64,000 nt of DNA from Mesorhizobium prunaredense (GCF_900156895.1 NZ_FTPD01000056.1:208034-272033); one strand, 5' to 3'; counted from the stretch's first letter, positions 21,764-32,030 are shown. Made by a program: numbers and translations. The notes: generated by a model not told the origin, from the letters alone.

Positions 21764-21800
21764 AAAGGCTTCCTTTTCCACACTTGCAATTGTCATAAAA
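21735..21800. repeat. 33-bp tandem duplication across a start codon
   Basis: Two adjacent 33-base copies (21735-21767 and 21768-21800) are identical except at the last base. Each contains a start codon on the minus strand followed by codons for TIASVEKEA. Because 33 is a multiple of three, the frame is kept and the outer start adds eleven residues. The short perfect repeat suggests a recent slippage event. Confidence 0.9.
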
Positions 21801-21843
21801 GTGTCACATAGAAGTTAGTAACTTGTCAACCAATGGCGTTCCC

Positions 21844-21963
21844 ATGCGCAGCGACGGAAACAAGTTCGAGTTATTGCTCGGCGCAGGCGTGCTTGCTCTC
21901 CTAATGGCATTGGCCGGGCTCATCGCTTTCTACGAGGTTGAGGTGGTATTTCCGTTGGGGTAA
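21844..21963 (+). CDS. Possible 39-residue single-span membrane peptide
   Basis: A short frame beginning MRSDGNKFELLLGAGVLALL has one strong hydrophobic segment (about residues 9-30) and ends EVEVVFPLG. The ribosome site is weak. It is divergent from the preceding membrane-protein gene. The coding assignment rests only on the hydrophobic pattern. Confidence 0.35.
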   Translation: MRSDGNKFELLLGAGVLALLMALAGLIAFYEVEVVFPLG

Positions 21964-22352
21964 CGCGGGCGGGCATCTCGAGCAGCCTGATCGTGATCTG
22001 CGGCTTACGGAAAAAATACGTAACGTTTCCCGACATCGCCCGCCTCTAGCCGGCGGGCTGGCCGATGTTCCGCGCCAGGCAGCTAAAGCGCGTCGCGTTT
22101 GACCGGCCTCATGCGACGCGCGTTCCGTGCGCTGACTGAAGAACGTCGCAGCTCATTCAATCCGTATCGAGGTGCCACGTGCCGACGCCAATAGGCCTCA
22201 GCTCGCGACGGCGTGCCGGGAGGCATCACGGAACGCTCCGTGACTTGGCTGGTTATATCCAGACGCTGCGGCAGCAAGGGCCCGATGGCGCGAAATTTCA
22301 GCGACCACGCTCGTTGGCTTCCACAGGCTTGATACAAACAAAGAGGCATCCG
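21964..22352 (+). other. Gene-free stretch with a weak EcfG-like promoter
   Basis: No convincing gene. At 22230-22254, GGAAC is followed 16 bases later by GGTT, one mismatch from the EcfG/RpoE2 consensus, about 100 bases before the downstream APH/AAA gene. Short inverted GACGCG stretches occur around 22090-22130. A 26-codon hydrophobic frame ending at about 22049 has no start and may be a remnant. Confidence 0.3.
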
Positions 22353-23915
22353 ATGATCGTCGAGGATCAGCAATCCGTGGCCGCGATGTTGATGGACCCT
22401 GCCGCATATGGCGAGAGCGGGCCGGTCGAGGCGATCGAGACCCATATCTCGCGTATCTTCCTGGTTGGCGAGCGCGCCTACAAGATCAAGCGAGCGGTCA
22501 GGCTGCCCTATGTCGACTTCTCGACCCCGGCGCTGCGGCTCGCCGCTTGCGAGAAGGAGGTCGAGCTCAACTCCAGGACTGCCCCCGGCCTCTATCTGGG
22601 GGTGCGGCGCATCACCCGAGAGGGCGGCGGCGAGCTGGCCTTCGACGGATGCGGCGAACTGGTCGATGCGGCGATCGAGATGGTCCGCTTCGATCAGTCG
22701 AAGCTGCTCGATCGAATGGCAGTCGGTGGCGAGCTGACGCCTGCGCTGATGACGGATGTCGCGCGCATGATCGTGCTCTATCATCGCGGCGCGCCGGAGA
22801 TCCACAGGGGCAGCGGATCCTCGAACCTGGCAGGCGTGCTCGCCATCAACGAAGCCGGCTTTGCCACCAGCCATGTTTTCGACGAAGCCGAGATAAAGGC
22901 GTTCACCGGGATTTTCCGCACCGCCCTCGCCCGTCATGGCGCGTTGCTCGACCGGCGGGAGACGGCAGGCAAGATCCGGCGATGCCATGGCGACCTGCAT
23001 CTGCGCAACATCTGTCTCTTCGACGGAGAGCCCCGCCTCTTCGATTGCATCGAATTCAATGACCAGATCGCCAGCATTGATGTGCTTTACGACCTGGCTT
23101 TCCTGCTGATGGACCTCTGGCATCGCGGCTTTCCGGAGCTCGCCAACCTGGTGACGAACCGCTACCTCGACGAAGCAAACGACGAGGACGGCTTCATCCT
23201 CCTGCCGTTTTTCATGGCAGTGCGGGCCGCGGTGCGCGCGCATGTCACCGCAACCCAGATCGAGGAAGGCGGTGACATGCCCGGCGGCCTGGTTGCCGAG
23301 GCCAGATCCTATTTCGAGCTTGCCCGAACACTTCTCCAGGAAAAGCCGCCGCGGCTGATCGCCATCGGCGGCTTGAGCGGTTCCGGCAAGACGGCCGTTG
23401 CCGAGGCACTCGCCGCCCATGTCGGCCCGCCGCCCGGCGCGCGCATTGTCGAGAGTGACCGCATCCGCAAAGCCATGCATGGGGTACCGGCCGAGACGAA
23501 GCTGCCGGACAGGGCTTATCGACCTGATGTGTCCGACCGCGTCTACCGCGAAATGGCATGGCGCGCCGACTTGATTCTTTCCGAAGGCGGCTCGGTGGTC
23601 GCCGATGCCGTCTTCGACCGGCCGGCCGATCGCGACCGCATCGAAAAGGCGGCAAGTGATAGAGGCGTTGCTTTCGCCGGATTCTGGCTCGAGGCGGATC
23701 CGCTCGTTCTTTGGCGACGGGTAAGCGAGCGCCGGGGTGGCCCTTCCGACGCCACTGTCGATATCTTGTCGCGGCAATTGCAGCGAAATGCCACCCCATC
23801 CTCCTGGCGCAAGGTCGACGCCGATCGAAATCTCGCCGATATCGCCACCGAGTTGGCAAGCGTTTCGGAAGCGGCCGCTGCTGCGCAGGGTGCTCCACTC
23901 AAGACAGCATGGTGA
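22353..23915 (+). CDS. Bifunctional aminoglycoside phosphotransferase-like/AAA kinase protein
   Basis: This 520-residue protein has two parts. Residues about 1-320 form an APH/kinase-like domain with the catalytic-loop signature CHGDLHLRNICLFDG and the metal-binding IEFND. Residues about 330-510 form a P-loop kinase domain with Walker A GGLSGSGKTAVAE. The fusion is widespread in proteobacteria and annotated as a bifunctional APH/ATP-binding protein; its substrate is unknown and antibiotic resistance should not be assumed. The ATG at 22353 has GAGG seven bases upstream. The trxC-like gene follows 25 bases later. Confidence 0.88.
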   Translation: MIVEDQQSVAAMLMDPAAYGESGPVEAIETHISRIFLVGERAYKIKRAVRLPYVDFSTPALRLAACEKEVELNSRTAPGLYLGVRRITREGGGELAFDGCGELVDAAIEMVRFDQSKLLDRMAVGGELTPALMTDVARMIVLYHRGAPEIHRGSGSSNLAGVLAINEAGFATSHVFDEAEIKAFTGIFRTALARHGALLDRRETAGKIRRCHGDLHLRNICLFDGEPRLFDCIEFNDQIASIDVLYDLAFLLMDLWHRGFPELANLVTNRYLDEANDEDGFILLPFFMAVRAAVRAHVTATQIEEGGDMPGGLVAEARSYFELARTLLQEKPPRLIAIGGLSGSGKTAVAEALAAHVGPPPGARIVESDRIRKAMHGVPAETKLPDRAYRPDVSDRVYREMAWRADLILSEGGSVVADAVFDRPADRDRIEKAASDRGVAFAGFWLEADPLVLWRRVSERRGGPSDATVDILSRQLQRNATPSSWRKVDADRNLADIATELASVSEAAAAAQGAPLKTAW

Positions 23916-23940
23916 CGGCGACGCGCATAAAGATGGGTGA

Positions 23941-24396
23941 ATGGGCATGACGCAGGAAAAACTGGTGGTCTGCGGCAAATGCGGCGGGGTCAATCGCCTG
24001 CCGCCGGGACGGGATGCCGGGGAGGCGAGATGCGGAAAGTGCGGCTCCAGGCTGTTTTCGGGTCACCCGGCAGACGTCGATGCACAGAGTTTCGATCGCC
24101 AGGTCACGCGAAGCAGCCTCCCCGTCGTCGTCGACATCTGGGCACCATGGTGCGGCCCGTGCAAGATGATGGCGCCGGCCTATGAAGCGGCAGCCAACGA
24201 ACTGGAGCCGCATGTTCGCCTGATCAAGCTCAATTCCGACAATGAGCAGGCCGTTGCAGCCAGGCTCGGTATCCGCGGCATCCCGACCATGATTCTCTTC
24301 CACGGCGGACAGGAGGTTGCGCGCACATCCGGCGCAATGACGGCGGGGCAGATCGTCAGGTGGGTCCGCGATCATCTGCCGACGGCCGCGGCCTGA
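23941..24396 (+). CDS. trxC: Thioredoxin 2 (zinc-ribbon thioredoxin)
   Basis: The product is 151 residues. An N-terminal zinc ribbon has two CxxC pairs (C11/C14 and C31/C34) and precedes a classic thioredoxin domain with W70-C71-G-P-C74. The cis-proline loop GIPTMILF follows. This is the TrxC architecture, a cytoplasmic disulfide reductase usually induced under oxidative stress. It lies 25 bases after the APH/AAA fusion on the same strand and is probably cotranscribed with it. Confidence 0.95.
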   Translation: MGMTQEKLVVCGKCGGVNRLPPGRDAGEARCGKCGSRLFSGHPADVDAQSFDRQVTRSSLPVVVDIWAPWCGPCKMMAPAYEAAANELEPHVRLIKLNSDNEQAVAARLGIRGIPTMILFHGGQEVARTSGAMTAGQIVRWVRDHLPTAAA

Positions 24397-24674
24397 AAGC
24401 CGTCACGCTGTGGATTCGCTGATCCGCATCAGCAAAGGCGCCAACGAAAGCAAGCTGGGCGACTTGGCGGCCGACGCGCGGAGGCAGAAGCCATATGATG
24501 ACCTAAAGCCTGTTGCAGGCTGTTCCCAGGCCCAAATGGCTTGCGCAAGCTCAATAGTCCGGGCGATGCGCGAGAAACGCCTTGCCGGTGCCAACACCGC
24601 GCCGCGGTGCTCGGGCTCGGTGCGAAGGGCGCCTAACGAGCGTATTTTGCGCGCCACGCACCGCGCCGGCTTGC

Positions 24675-25643
24675 CTAGGCAATGTCGTCGCGAATGCAGG
24701 CCTTCAAATGGCCATCGGACGTTGTTGCCCGTAATGGCGGGACGATGCCGGCGCAAGCATCCAGGGCAACCGGGCAGCGGGTTCGGAAAACACACCCGGT
24801 TGGCGGATTTGCCGGGCTTGGAATGTCGCCCTTCAGCACCTGCCGGCCTTGCCTGGCCAATGGGTCGAGCGACGGAATGGCCGAGAGCAGCGCGCGCGTA
24901 TAGGGATGCTGTGGCCGGGCATAGAGCGCGGCCGCCGGTGCGACTTCCATGATGCGGCCGAGGTAGAGGACGATCACCGTGTCGCAGATATATTCGACGA
25001 CGGCCAGGTCATGCGAAATGAACAGCATGGTCAGGCCGAGCCGGACCTGCAGGTCGCGCAAAAGATTGATGATTTGCGCCTGGATCGAGACATCGAGGGC
25101 AGAGACCGGCTCGTCGGCGACGATGAATTCGGGTTCGAGCGTAAGCGCCCGGGCGATGCCGATGCGCTGGCGCTGCCCGCCCGAAAATTCGTGGGCGTAG
25201 CGATCATAGGCATCGACTGGCAGCTCGACAGCAGCAAGCGCCCTCTCGGCCTTCGCCCGCCGCTCGCGCCTGCTGCCGATGCCCTGAATATCGAGGCCTT
25301 CGGTCAGGATCTGACCGATGGTCATGCGCGGCGACAGGCTGGCGAACGGATCCTGGAAAATATACTGCATCTTGCGGCGCTGGCGAACCAGCGGCCCGGC
25401 GCTCAGCTTGGTGATATCGACGCCGTCAAACCTTATTTCGCCGGACGTCGGCTCGATGAGACGCAGCACCGAGCGGCCGATCGTGGTCTTGCCGGACCCG
25501 GACTCGCCGACGAGGCCGACCACCTGGCCGCGCGCGATGTCGAAGGAAATATCGTCCAGCGCCCTGACGACGGGACCGCGCGAGAACGCCGTGGGCGCAA
25601 AATGCTTGGTCAGGTTCCTGACCGTAAGGAAGGGAGCGTCCAC
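24675..25643 (-). CDS. Oligopeptide/dipeptide-type ABC transporter ATPase (DppF/OppF-like)
   Basis: The product is 322 residues. Walker A is GESGSGKTT, the Q-loop is IFQDPFASLSP, the signature is FSGGQRQRIGIARAL and Walker B is FIVADEPVSALD. The C-terminal oligopeptide extension contains the Cys cluster CVFRTRCPVALDAC. The start is a GTG at 25643, ten bases after GGAGG and just past the stop of the preceding ATPase gene. It is the last gene of the leftward transporter operon and would energise import with its partner at 25646-26653. Confidence 0.93.
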   Translation of the reverse strand: MDAPFLTVRNLTKHFAPTAFSRGPVVRALDDISFDIARGQVVGLVGESGSGKTTIGRSVLRLIEPTSGEIRFDGVDITKLSAGPLVRQRRKMQYIFQDPFASLSPRMTIGQILTEGLDIQGIGSRRERRAKAERALAAVELPVDAYDRYAHEFSGGQRQRIGIARALTLEPEFIVADEPVSALDVSIQAQIINLLRDLQVRLGLTMLFISHDLAVVEYICDTVIVLYLGRIMEVAPAAALYARPQHPYTRALLSAIPSLDPLARQGRQVLKGDIPSPANPPTGCVFRTRCPVALDACAGIVPPLRATTSDGHLKACIRDDIA

Positions 25644-25645
25644 TG

Positions 25646-26653
25646 TCAGAGATCCTCCCAGCGCAAACAACGGCTTTGCTGGGTCGACGTCGCCGCGAAC
25701 AATGGCGGTACAGCAGTGCGGCAGGCATCGACAGCCAGGACGCAACGCGGCGCGAAAGAGCAGCCCTTGGGCAGCAGGGCCAGTGATGGAACATTGCCGG
25801 CGATGGTCGGCAGCGGCGTTCCTGCTGCCTTCAGCGTGGTGGCCTGGCCAAGCCGCGGCACCGAACGCATCAGCCCGGCGGTGTAGGGATGACGCGGACG
25901 GGTGAACACCTCGCTCACCGGACCCGATTCCACGATGCGCCCGGCATACATCACCGCGACCCGGTTGGCGATCTCGGCAACGACGCCGAGATTGTGCGTG
26001 ACGAACAGAATGCCCATGCCGCGTTGCGCCTGCAGCGCGGCCAGCAGGTCGAGAATCTGGGCCTGGATGGTGACGTCGAGCGCGGTGGTCGGCTCGTCGG
26101 CGATCAGCAAGGTCGGATCGCACGACAAGGCCATGGCGATGGTGGCGCGCTGGCGCATCCCTCCCGACAGTTCATGCGGATATTGCCGCGCCCGCCGATC
26201 AGGGTCGGGAATTCCGACCTGAGCCAGCAGCCGCACGGCATCAGTGGCCGCATCCCGATGCGACCTGCCGAGATGGATGCGGATCGGCTCGGCGATCTGT
26301 TCGCCGATGCTGTAGACCGGATTGAGGCTGGTCATCGGCTCCTGGAACACCATGCCGATGTCGTTGCCGCGCACCTTGCGCAGCGACTCGGGATCGAGGC
26401 CGGTCAGTTCGGTCACGGTGCCGTCCCTGCGCCGCAGCGCGATCGATCCCTCGGCGATGCGTCCGATCTTCTTCGGCAGCAGGCCGATGATCGACAGGCT
26501 GGTGACCGACTTGCCCGATCCCGACTCGCCGACCAGTGCAACCGTCTCGCCCGAACCTATCACCAGGTCGACGTCCTGCACGGCGGCGATGTCGCGTCCG
26601 GCGATACGGAACACCGCCCGCAGACCGGAAATCGAGAGGATCGGCGCGTCCAC
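25646..26653 (-). CDS. Oligopeptide/dipeptide-type ABC transporter ATPase (DppD/OppD-like)
   Basis: The product is 335 residues: Walker [11 protein letters not shown]-loop [11 protein letters not shown], signature [15 protein letters not shown], Walker [13 protein letters not shown], and a terminal Cys cluster [14 protein letters not shown] of the oligopeptide family. The GTG at 26653 is the likely start, two bases after the stop of the DapA-family gene, giving tight coupling. It pairs with the DppF-like ATPase and the two permeases of the same operon. Confidence 0.93.
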   Translation of the reverse strand: MDAPILSISGLRAVFRIAGRDIAAVQDVDLVIGSGETVALVGESGSGKSVTSLSIIGLLPKKIGRIAEGSIALRRRDGTVTELTGLDPESLRKVRGNDIGMVFQEPMTSLNPVYSIGEQIAEPIRIHLGRSHRDAATDAVRLLAQVGIPDPDRRARQYPHELSGGMRQRATIAMALSCDPTLLIADEPTTALDVTIQAQILDLLAALQAQRGMGILFVTHNLGVVAEIANRVAVMYAGRIVESGPVSEVFTRPRHPYTAGLMRSVPRLGQATTLKAAGTPLPTIAGNVPSLALLPKGCSFAPRCVLAVDACRTAVPPLFAATSTQQSRCLRWEDL

Positions 26654-26655
26654 GG

Positions 26656-27573
26656 TCAGCGCAGCAAGCCGACGTCGCGAAGGATGATGTCGACCTTTGC
26701 GGCTTCCTCGTCGTTCAGGCTGCGTTGCGGCCGCGCCATGGTGTTGGAGGCGATGATGCCGAGGCTCCTCATCGCGGTCTTGAATGCGCCGACCCCGGCC
26801 GAGCCGGCGCTCGTCCTGCCGAGCGAGATCCAGACGATCTCGAACAGCTTCAACAGCCGCTCCTGCTCCAGGCGGGCTTCGGCGTGCTGACCCGCCTGCA
26901 CCAGGTTCCACAGCCTGACGTAACCGTGCGGGTCGACATTGGCGAGGCCCGGCACGACCCCATGCGCGCCCATGGCAAGCACGCTGTCGACCAGGATCTC
27001 GGACCCGGTCATGCCGAAAAAATTCGGGTCGTTGGCCATGTCCTTGAGCACATAGCGCAGATTGCCGTCGTCGCCGCTGGAATCCTTGATGCCGGCGATA
27101 GCGCCCTCGCTGGCAAGGCCGACGGTGGTCTGGCGCTCCAGCTTGACATGGACGCAGACCGGGATGTCGTAGGCGATGATCGGGATGTCGACCGCGTCCT
27201 TGATATAGCGGAAGTGATCGCCGATCTCGGGCTGGCTGGTGCGGGCATAGAACGGCGCGGTGACCACAACTGCGTCAGCGCCGGCCGATCTGGCTGTCAG
27301 GGCGTGGTTGATGACGCGATCGGTTGTCGGGTCGATGACCCCGGCGAAGATCGGAACGCGGCCATTGTTGACCTTGACCGCGTGCTCGATGATGGCCCGG
27401 CGGCCGGCCTCGTCATGGAACACCACCTCGCTGGTCGAGCCGAGCACGAACAGGCCGTGAACGCCGCCGTCGAGCAGGTTTTCGATGGTCCGCGTGAACG
27501 ACGCAAAATCGACACTGAAATCGGCATTGAGCGGGGTGACGACGGGTGGCACGACGCCGGTAAACAGGGGCAT
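26656..27573 (-). CDS. Dihydrodipicolinate synthase/N-acetylneuraminate lyase family protein
   Basis: This 305-residue TIM-barrel enzyme keeps the Schiff-base Lys163 (GIKDSSG) and the catalytic Tyr135 (IIAYDIPV). Residues FVLGSTSEV replace the GTTGE motif of true DapA, suggesting an aldolase for another 2-oxo acid rather than lysine biosynthesis. It is embedded in an ABC transporter operon between the permeases and ATPases, so it probably acts on the imported compound or its product. The substrate is unknown. Confidence 0.9.
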   Translation of the reverse strand: MPLFTGVVPPVVTPLNADFSVDFASFTRTIENLLDGGVHGLFVLGSTSEVVFHDEAGRRAIIEHAVKVNNGRVPIFAGVIDPTTDRVINHALTARSAGADAVVVTAPFYARTSQPEIGDHFRYIKDAVDIPIIAYDIPVCVHVKLERQTTVGLASEGAIAGIKDSSGDDGNLRYVLKDMANDPNFFGMTGSEILVDSVLAMGAHGVVPGLANVDPHGYVRLWNLVQAGQHAEARLEQERLLKLFEIVWISLGRTSAGSAGVGAFKTAMRSLGIIASNTMARPQRSLNDEEAAKVDIILRDVGLLR

Positions 27574-27591
27574 TTTTTCAAAACCTTCAGG

Positions 27592-28506
27592 TCAGTTGAG
27601 ATCGGAACGAGGGTCGAATGCATCGCGCAGGCCATCGCCGATGAAGTTGATGGCCAGCACGGTGAGCACGAGTACGGCGCCGGGAAACATCCATTGCCAG
27701 GGGTATTGCTCGAGCACCACGGTGGAACGGGCGAGATTGAGCATGTTGCCCCAGCTGGCTTCGGGCGGTGCGATGCCGAGGCCGAGGAAGGAAAGGCCGG
27801 CTTCGAGCAGAATTGCATTGGCGATCTGCAGCGTGGCGTAGACGACAAGGATGTCGATGCAGTTCGGCAGGCCGTGACGGAACAGGAGATGCGGCAGCCC
27901 CGCTCCCATGCCTCGGGCGGCGACGACGAAGTCCCGCTCGCGCAGTTCGAGCAGCCGGGCGCGCACCATGCGCGACAGCACCGGCCATGAGAGCAACGAG
28001 ATCACCAGGATGGTCGGCGCGATGCCGGTGCCGGCGATCGAAGCGAGCACGAGCAGGAAGATCACCGGCGGCAGCGTCATTGCGAGGTCGACGAAGCGCA
28101 TCACCGTGCCGTCGACAAGGCGCCCGCCGAAGCTGGCGACGGCGCCGACCAGGAAACCGATGACGATCGAGATGGCGACCGAGCAGACGGCGACCAGCAG
28201 CGAGATCCGTCCGCCTTGCAGCAGCCGGGCCATGACGTCGCGGCCGACGCCGTCGCTGCCTAGCCAATGAATGGCGGACGGCCCCTTGTTGATCGCCCTG
28301 AGATCGATGGCATTGGGGCTGAACGGCCACCATAGGGAATAGGTCGAGACCGCCAGCAGGATGGGGACGACGATAAGCAGACCGGCGCGCGCCGCACGAT
28401 TATCAAAGAAACGGTCGAGCGCGCGGCGGACCGGTCCCTTGGTTTGCGGCCCGGCTGTCGGGACGACTGTCGGGTCAATTGCCGGATCTGGTGCGGTGAT
28501 CGTCAT
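27592..28506 (-). CDS. Peptide-type ABC transporter permease (DppC-like)
   Basis: The product is 304 residues with an N-terminal transmembrane helix near residues 38-58 and five further segments. The permease EAA-like loop ([35 protein letters not shown]) contacts the ATPase. The ATG overlaps the stop of the DppB-like gene by four bases. With its partner it would form the inner-membrane pore of the importer. Confidence 0.92.
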   Translation of the reverse strand: MTITAPDPAIDPTVVPTAGPQTKGPVRRALDRFFDNRAARAGLLIVVPILLAVSTYSLWWPFSPNAIDLRAINKGPSAIHWLGSDGVGRDVMARLLQGGRISLLVAVCSVAISIVIGFLVGAVASFGGRLVDGTVMRFVDLAMTLPPVIFLLVLASIAGTGIAPTILVISLLSWPVLSRMVRARLLELRERDFVVAARGMGAGLPHLLFRHGLPNCIDILVVYATLQIANAILLEAGLSFLGLGIAPPEASWGNMLNLARSTVVLEQYPWQWMFPGAVLVLTVLAINFIGDGLRDAFDPRSDLN

Positions 28507-29465
28507 CGCGACACCTGAATGCGCGGGTCGACGACGGCATAGACGATATCGGTCAGGAGATTGACCAGAATGACGCAGATGCCGATTACCAGAGTGGCGC
28601 CCATGATCACCGGGTAGTCCCTTGTGCCGACGGCGTTGACCAGCAGCAGGCCCATGCCCGGCCAGTTGAACACGCTTTCGAGGAAGATGGCGCCGCCGAT
28701 GGCGATGCCGACCGTCGACCCGATCAGGGTGATAACCGGTAAAAGCGCATTGCGGGTTGCATGCTTGATGATCACCCAGAATTCGCGCACGCCCTTGGCA
28801 CGTGCGGTCCGCACATAGTCCTGGTTGAGCACTTCCAGCAGCGATGCGCGCATGTAGCGCATGATCAGCGCGGCGTGTCCGATGGACAGCAGGCAGGCGG
28901 GCAGGACCAGGTGCGCGAACACGTCCGCTACGGAAAAAGGCGCGCCGGCGGTTTGCATGCCGCCTGATGGCGCCCAGCGCAGCAGCACCGAGAAAAAGTA
29001 CAGTCCCAGAAGCGCCGTCAGAAACGCCGGGCTGGAGATGCCGACGAAAGCAACCACCGACAGCGCGATGTCGGGCAGCGCGTTGCGGCGGACGGCGCTG
29101 AAGATGCCGGCGGAAATGCCGAGCACGATGGCGATGGCCAGGCCGGTGCCCATCAACAGCGCGGTTGGGCCAACGCGCTCCATGACCAGCGGCAGCACGG
29201 CAACGCCGCTGCGCTGGATCGAATAGCCGAAGTCGCCGCCGAGCGCAGCGCGAAGCCAGGCGAGGTATTGCACGGGAAGCGGCTGGTCGAGCCCAAGCCG
29301 GTCGCGCAGGACTTCGAGGTCGGAAGCAGACATCGGGCTGGACGGATTGATATAGGCATCGATCGGATCGCCGGGCGCCAGCCGCAGAAGGATGAAGATG
29401 AGGACGCTCAGGGCGACCAGCATCAACAGTCCTGTAGCGCTGCGGCGGGCAATGAAACTCAGCAT
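28503..29465 (-). CDS. Peptide-type ABC transporter permease (DppB-like)
   Basis: The product is 320 residues starting [16 protein letters not shown]. Six hydrophobic segments and the conserved DppB loop ([22 protein letters not shown]...) are visible, as is the DppB-family N-terminal LRLAPGDP. The frame is open further upstream but the family begins at this ATG. It forms a pair with the downstream DppC-like permease, which it overlaps by four bases. Confidence 0.92.
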   Translation of the reverse strand: MLSFIARRSATGLLMLVALSVLIFILLRLAPGDPIDAYINPSSPMSASDLEVLRDRLGLDQPLPVQYLAWLRAALGGDFGYSIQRSGVAVLPLVMERVGPTALLMGTGLAIAIVLGISAGIFSAVRRNALPDIALSVVAFVGISSPAFLTALLGLYFFSVLLRWAPSGGMQTAGAPFSVADVFAHLVLPACLLSIGHAALIMRYMRASLLEVLNQDYVRTARAKGVREFWVIIKHATRNALLPVITLIGSTVGIAIGGAIFLESVFNWPGMGLLLVNAVGTRDYPVIMGATLVIGICVILVNLLTDIVYAVVDPRIQVSR

Positions 29466-29547
29466 TGGCTGTCCGTGGCGATGGTGAGCGGAGCCGGCAT
29501 CGTGCCGGCCCGTTTCGTTGGCGGGCCGGAATGGCCCGCCAGCCGTT

Positions 29548-31128
29548 TTACTGGATGCCCCAGCGTTCCGGGTGAGCCGCATAAGGACCGCCGGCCGGCG
29601 CCGGCGTCCAGACAAAGTCACGCAGCTTGTTAGAGGCTACGCCATAGCGGTTGGCCACCCATAATGTCGCCCAGGGCAGATCCTTGTTCATCACCTTGCA
29701 GACTTGCTGCCAGGATTGATCGATCTTGGCCGGATCGGTCTGGGCGAGCGCAGAGTCCAATGCGGCGCTGAGATCATCGAACTCGATGCGCATGGTGTTG
29801 AAGCCTGCCGGCGGAATCTGGGACTTGTTGAGACCCGGGCTGATGCCAGCCGGATTGGGACCGTTCTGCAGGCCGGCATAGACCATCGCAAACGCGTTCC
29901 AGTCGGGCGTGCCTTCCTTGTAGACGATGCCGTTGTAAGTCGGCGTATCGACGACGCGCGGCACCACATTGATGCCGACCTCGGCCAGCATCGACTGGAT
30001 GGCGGCCATCACGTTGGCGGCTTGCGGCGAGCCGTAATAGGTCAGCAAGGTGATCGGCTTGTCGCCGTTGATCTTGTCCCAGCCCGCCTCGGCAAGCAGA
30101 GCCTTGGCCTTGGCTGGATCATAGGCATAGGGTTCGAGGCCCTGCGGGAGCAGATGCGGCGCGACGTAGCCGCAATTGGCCGGCTTGGCCGCGCCGCCAT
30201 AGAGGCTCTCGATGATGGCATTGCGATCGATCGCATACATGATCGCCTGGCGGACGCGAACATCCCTGAACAGCTCGACCTTCTGGTTGAGGCCGATGTA
30301 GTTGACCACATAAGAAGCGCCCTCGATCACCTTGAAATTGCTGTCACCCTTGAACGACACTGCATCGTCGGGCTCGACATAGGTGAACTGGATTTCACCG
30401 GCGCGCAGCGCCGCAACGGCCGCCGCTGGGCTCTCGAAATACCGGTTGATGAGCACGTCGACCTTCGGCTTGCCGCCGCGATAGTCGTCATCCGCGGCCA
30501 GTTCGACATATTGGTCGCTGACATAGCGCTTGAACTTGAAGGGGCCGGTGCCGACCGGCGTGGTGGACCACCAGGTGCTTGTGGCCAGCGTTTCCGGCGG
30601 CATCGCGGCCAGGGCATGCTCCGGCAGGATCATCACCTGCGAGAGAATAGGCAGGAAGGAGCCGTTGGGCTTCGACAATTTGACCACCACGGTGCGATCG
30701 TCCGGCGCATCGACCGACGCGATATCGCCGAGACGCGCGGCAAACAGACTGCCGGACGCCTTGTTCCTGGCGAGCTCAAGCGTGAACTTGACGTCCTTGG
30801 ACGTGAACGGCTTGCCGTCGTGCCAGGTCTCCTGGGCAAGGTTGAACGTGTAGGTCAGTTGGTCGTCGCTGACCTTGTAGTCCTTGGCCAGATCGCCTTC
30901 GAGCTCGGTCAGTTCGGCGTTGTAGATGACCAGCGGTTCAAAATAGGTGCTGAGCCAGGTAAAGCCGCCGGTCGCAGCCAGCGGATTGAAGTTCTTGGGA
31001 AAGCCGCCGGGACCGACGTCGAAGCCCCCGGCTATGGTCTTGGCGTCCTGTGCCTGGACGCTGGTGGCCTGGCCGCCGAGCAGCAGCCCGGCAACAGTCA
31101 GATGACGAGCTATGGTCTTGATGCGCAT
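29548..31128 (-). CDS. Periplasmic solute-binding protein of peptide/opine/nickel ABC family (SBP_bac_5)
   Basis: The product is 526 residues with an N-terminal Sec signal ([19 protein letters not shown], cleavage near VQAQ-DAK). The mature part has the family 5 features [19 protein letters not shown] and [17 protein letters not shown]. It would capture the substrate in the periplasm for the DppBCDF-like proteins encoded downstream. The family carries peptides, opines, some sugars and metal chelates, so the name 'peptide' is not a substrate assignment. It heads the leftward operon, 40 bases after the GntR regulator. Confidence 0.93.
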   Translation of the reverse strand: MRIKTIARHLTVAGLLLGGQATSVQAQDAKTIAGGFDVGPGGFPKNFNPLAATGGFTWLSTYFEPLVIYNAELTELEGDLAKDYKVSDDQLTYTFNLAQETWHDGKPFTSKDVKFTLELARNKASGSLFAARLGDIASVDAPDDRTVVVKLSKPNGSFLPILSQVMILPEHALAAMPPETLATSTWWSTTPVGTGPFKFKRYVSDQYVELAADDDYRGGKPKVDVLINRYFESPAAAVAALRAGEIQFTYVEPDDAVSFKGDSNFKVIEGASYVVNYIGLNQKVELFRDVRVRQAIMYAIDRNAIIESLYGGAAKPANCGYVAPHLLPQGLEPYAYDPAKAKALLAEAGWDKINGDKPITLLTYYGSPQAANVMAAIQSMLAEVGINVVPRVVDTPTYNGIVYKEGTPDWNAFAMVYAGLQNGPNPAGISPGLNKSQIPPAGFNTMRIEFDDLSAALDSALAQTDPAKIDQSWQQVCKVMNKDLPWATLWVANRYGVASNKLRDFVWTPAPAGGPYAAHPERWGIQ

Positions 31129-31168
31129 GGTTTTCCTCCCTTGGCATTGTCAGGTAGTCCGGCGTTGG

Positions 31169-31918
31169 TCAGGCAATCCGGTTTTTGGCGATCACTTGCT
31201 GAATCCCCCTGTAGTGGTCGTCGAGGCGCTGACGCGCCCGGTCGACATCCTTGGCGGCCACCGCCTCAACGATCTCGTGATGGTCGCGCCAGGTCGCCAG
31301 CGGCGTCGGATTGTCGAGGCTGGTGAAATTCGAGGCCTTGTTGAACGCCACCCAGAAGATGTCGATCAGCGCGCTCAACATGTGATTGTTCTGGCAGCGG
31401 AACAGCAACTGGTGGAATTGCTGGTCCTCTTCGGCAAAGCTCTCCTGGCGCTCGGCGCGCCGCCGCATGCTTTCGGTCAGCTGGCGCAGAGCGGCGATGT
31501 CTTCGGCGCTGATCATCTCGATGGTTTTTGCGATCAGGCCGGTCTCAAGGACGCGGCGGATCTCGCGCAGCTCCTCGACGTCGCGCAGCGAATCCTGCAG
31601 GCCGTATGCCAGATTATCCAGCAAGGGCTTGAACGAGAATTCCTTGACGAACACGCCAATGCCCCGACGCGTCTCCAGAATGCCGATCGACTCCAGCGCC
31701 TTGATCGCTTCGCGCACCGAGTTGCGGCCGACGCCGAGCCGCTGCGCCAGGAAGGTCTCCGGAGGCAAGGGGTCCCCCGCCTTGAGCTGATTGCTCTGGA
31801 TATATTTCCTGAGGCTCTCCTGCACGCTGACGTGAAGCAGCGGCGGTCGGGTCAGCGGTTCGATCGATTTTTGGTCCGGGTTCAACTTGGTTTCCGAGCT
31901 CGACTTGGGTTCCGACAT
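31169..31918 (-). CDS. GntR-family regulator with FCD domain
   Basis: The product is 249 residues. The winged helix (about residues 25-95) includes SVQESLRKYIQSNQLKAGDPLPPE and LGVGRNSVREAIKALESIGILE. The FCD ligand-binding domain (about 100-240) retains typical metal/ligand residues (D in the EEDQQFHQLLF region, H in DHYRGI). The ATG at 31918 has GGAG five bases upstream. A 20-base palindrome sits between it and the divergent dehydrogenase operon. Effector-controlled repression of both operons is the likely role. Confidence 0.92.
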   Translation of the reverse strand: MSEPKSSSETKLNPDQKSIEPLTRPPLLHVSVQESLRKYIQSNQLKAGDPLPPETFLAQRLGVGRNSVREAIKALESIGILETRRGIGVFVKEFSFKPLLDNLAYGLQDSLRDVEELREIRRVLETGLIAKTIEMISAEDIAALRQLTESMRRRAERQESFAEEDQQFHQLLFRCQNNHMLSALIDIFWVAFNKASNFTSLDNPTPLATWRDHHEIVEAVAAKDVDRARQRLDDHYRGIQQVIAKNRIA

Positions 31919-31989
31919 TTTGCTCCCAGCGCCGCTGCAATTGCGGCCGATGGCGCGTCGCAAAGCGGCCGGTGCTTGTAGCATAGCGA

Positions 31990-32009
31990 CTTGTAGGATA
32001 TCCTGCAAG
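31990..32009. promoter_or_regulatory. Candidate GntR/FCD operator palindrome
   Basis: CTTGTAGGATATCCTGCAAG is a 20-base palindrome with a single mismatched pair. It lies between the divergent GntR gene and the first Gfo/Idh/MocA gene, 22 bases before the latter's start. TTGTnnGATATCnnnCAA-like sites are typical for FadR/FCD subfamily regulators, so it is probably bound by the neighbouring regulator. Confidence 0.7.
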
Positions 32010-32030
32010 CAAGAGGATTGCATCGCTGAA

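Noticed and set aside
22353-23915. APH/AAA protein considered as an antibiotic-resistance gene
   Set aside because: The APH-AAA fusion is a common chromosomal housekeeping or stress gene of unknown substrate; the fold alone does not support resistance.
22083-23993. A 636-codon open frame on the minus strand opposite the APH/AAA gene
   Set aside because: It lies antisense to a gene with clear kinase motifs, its translation has no recognisable domain, and long antisense frames are expected at this GC content.
29704-31326. A 540-codon plus-strand frame opposite the solute-binding protein gene
   Set aside because: Antisense shadow; the sense strand encodes a signal peptide and a complete SBP_bac_5 protein.
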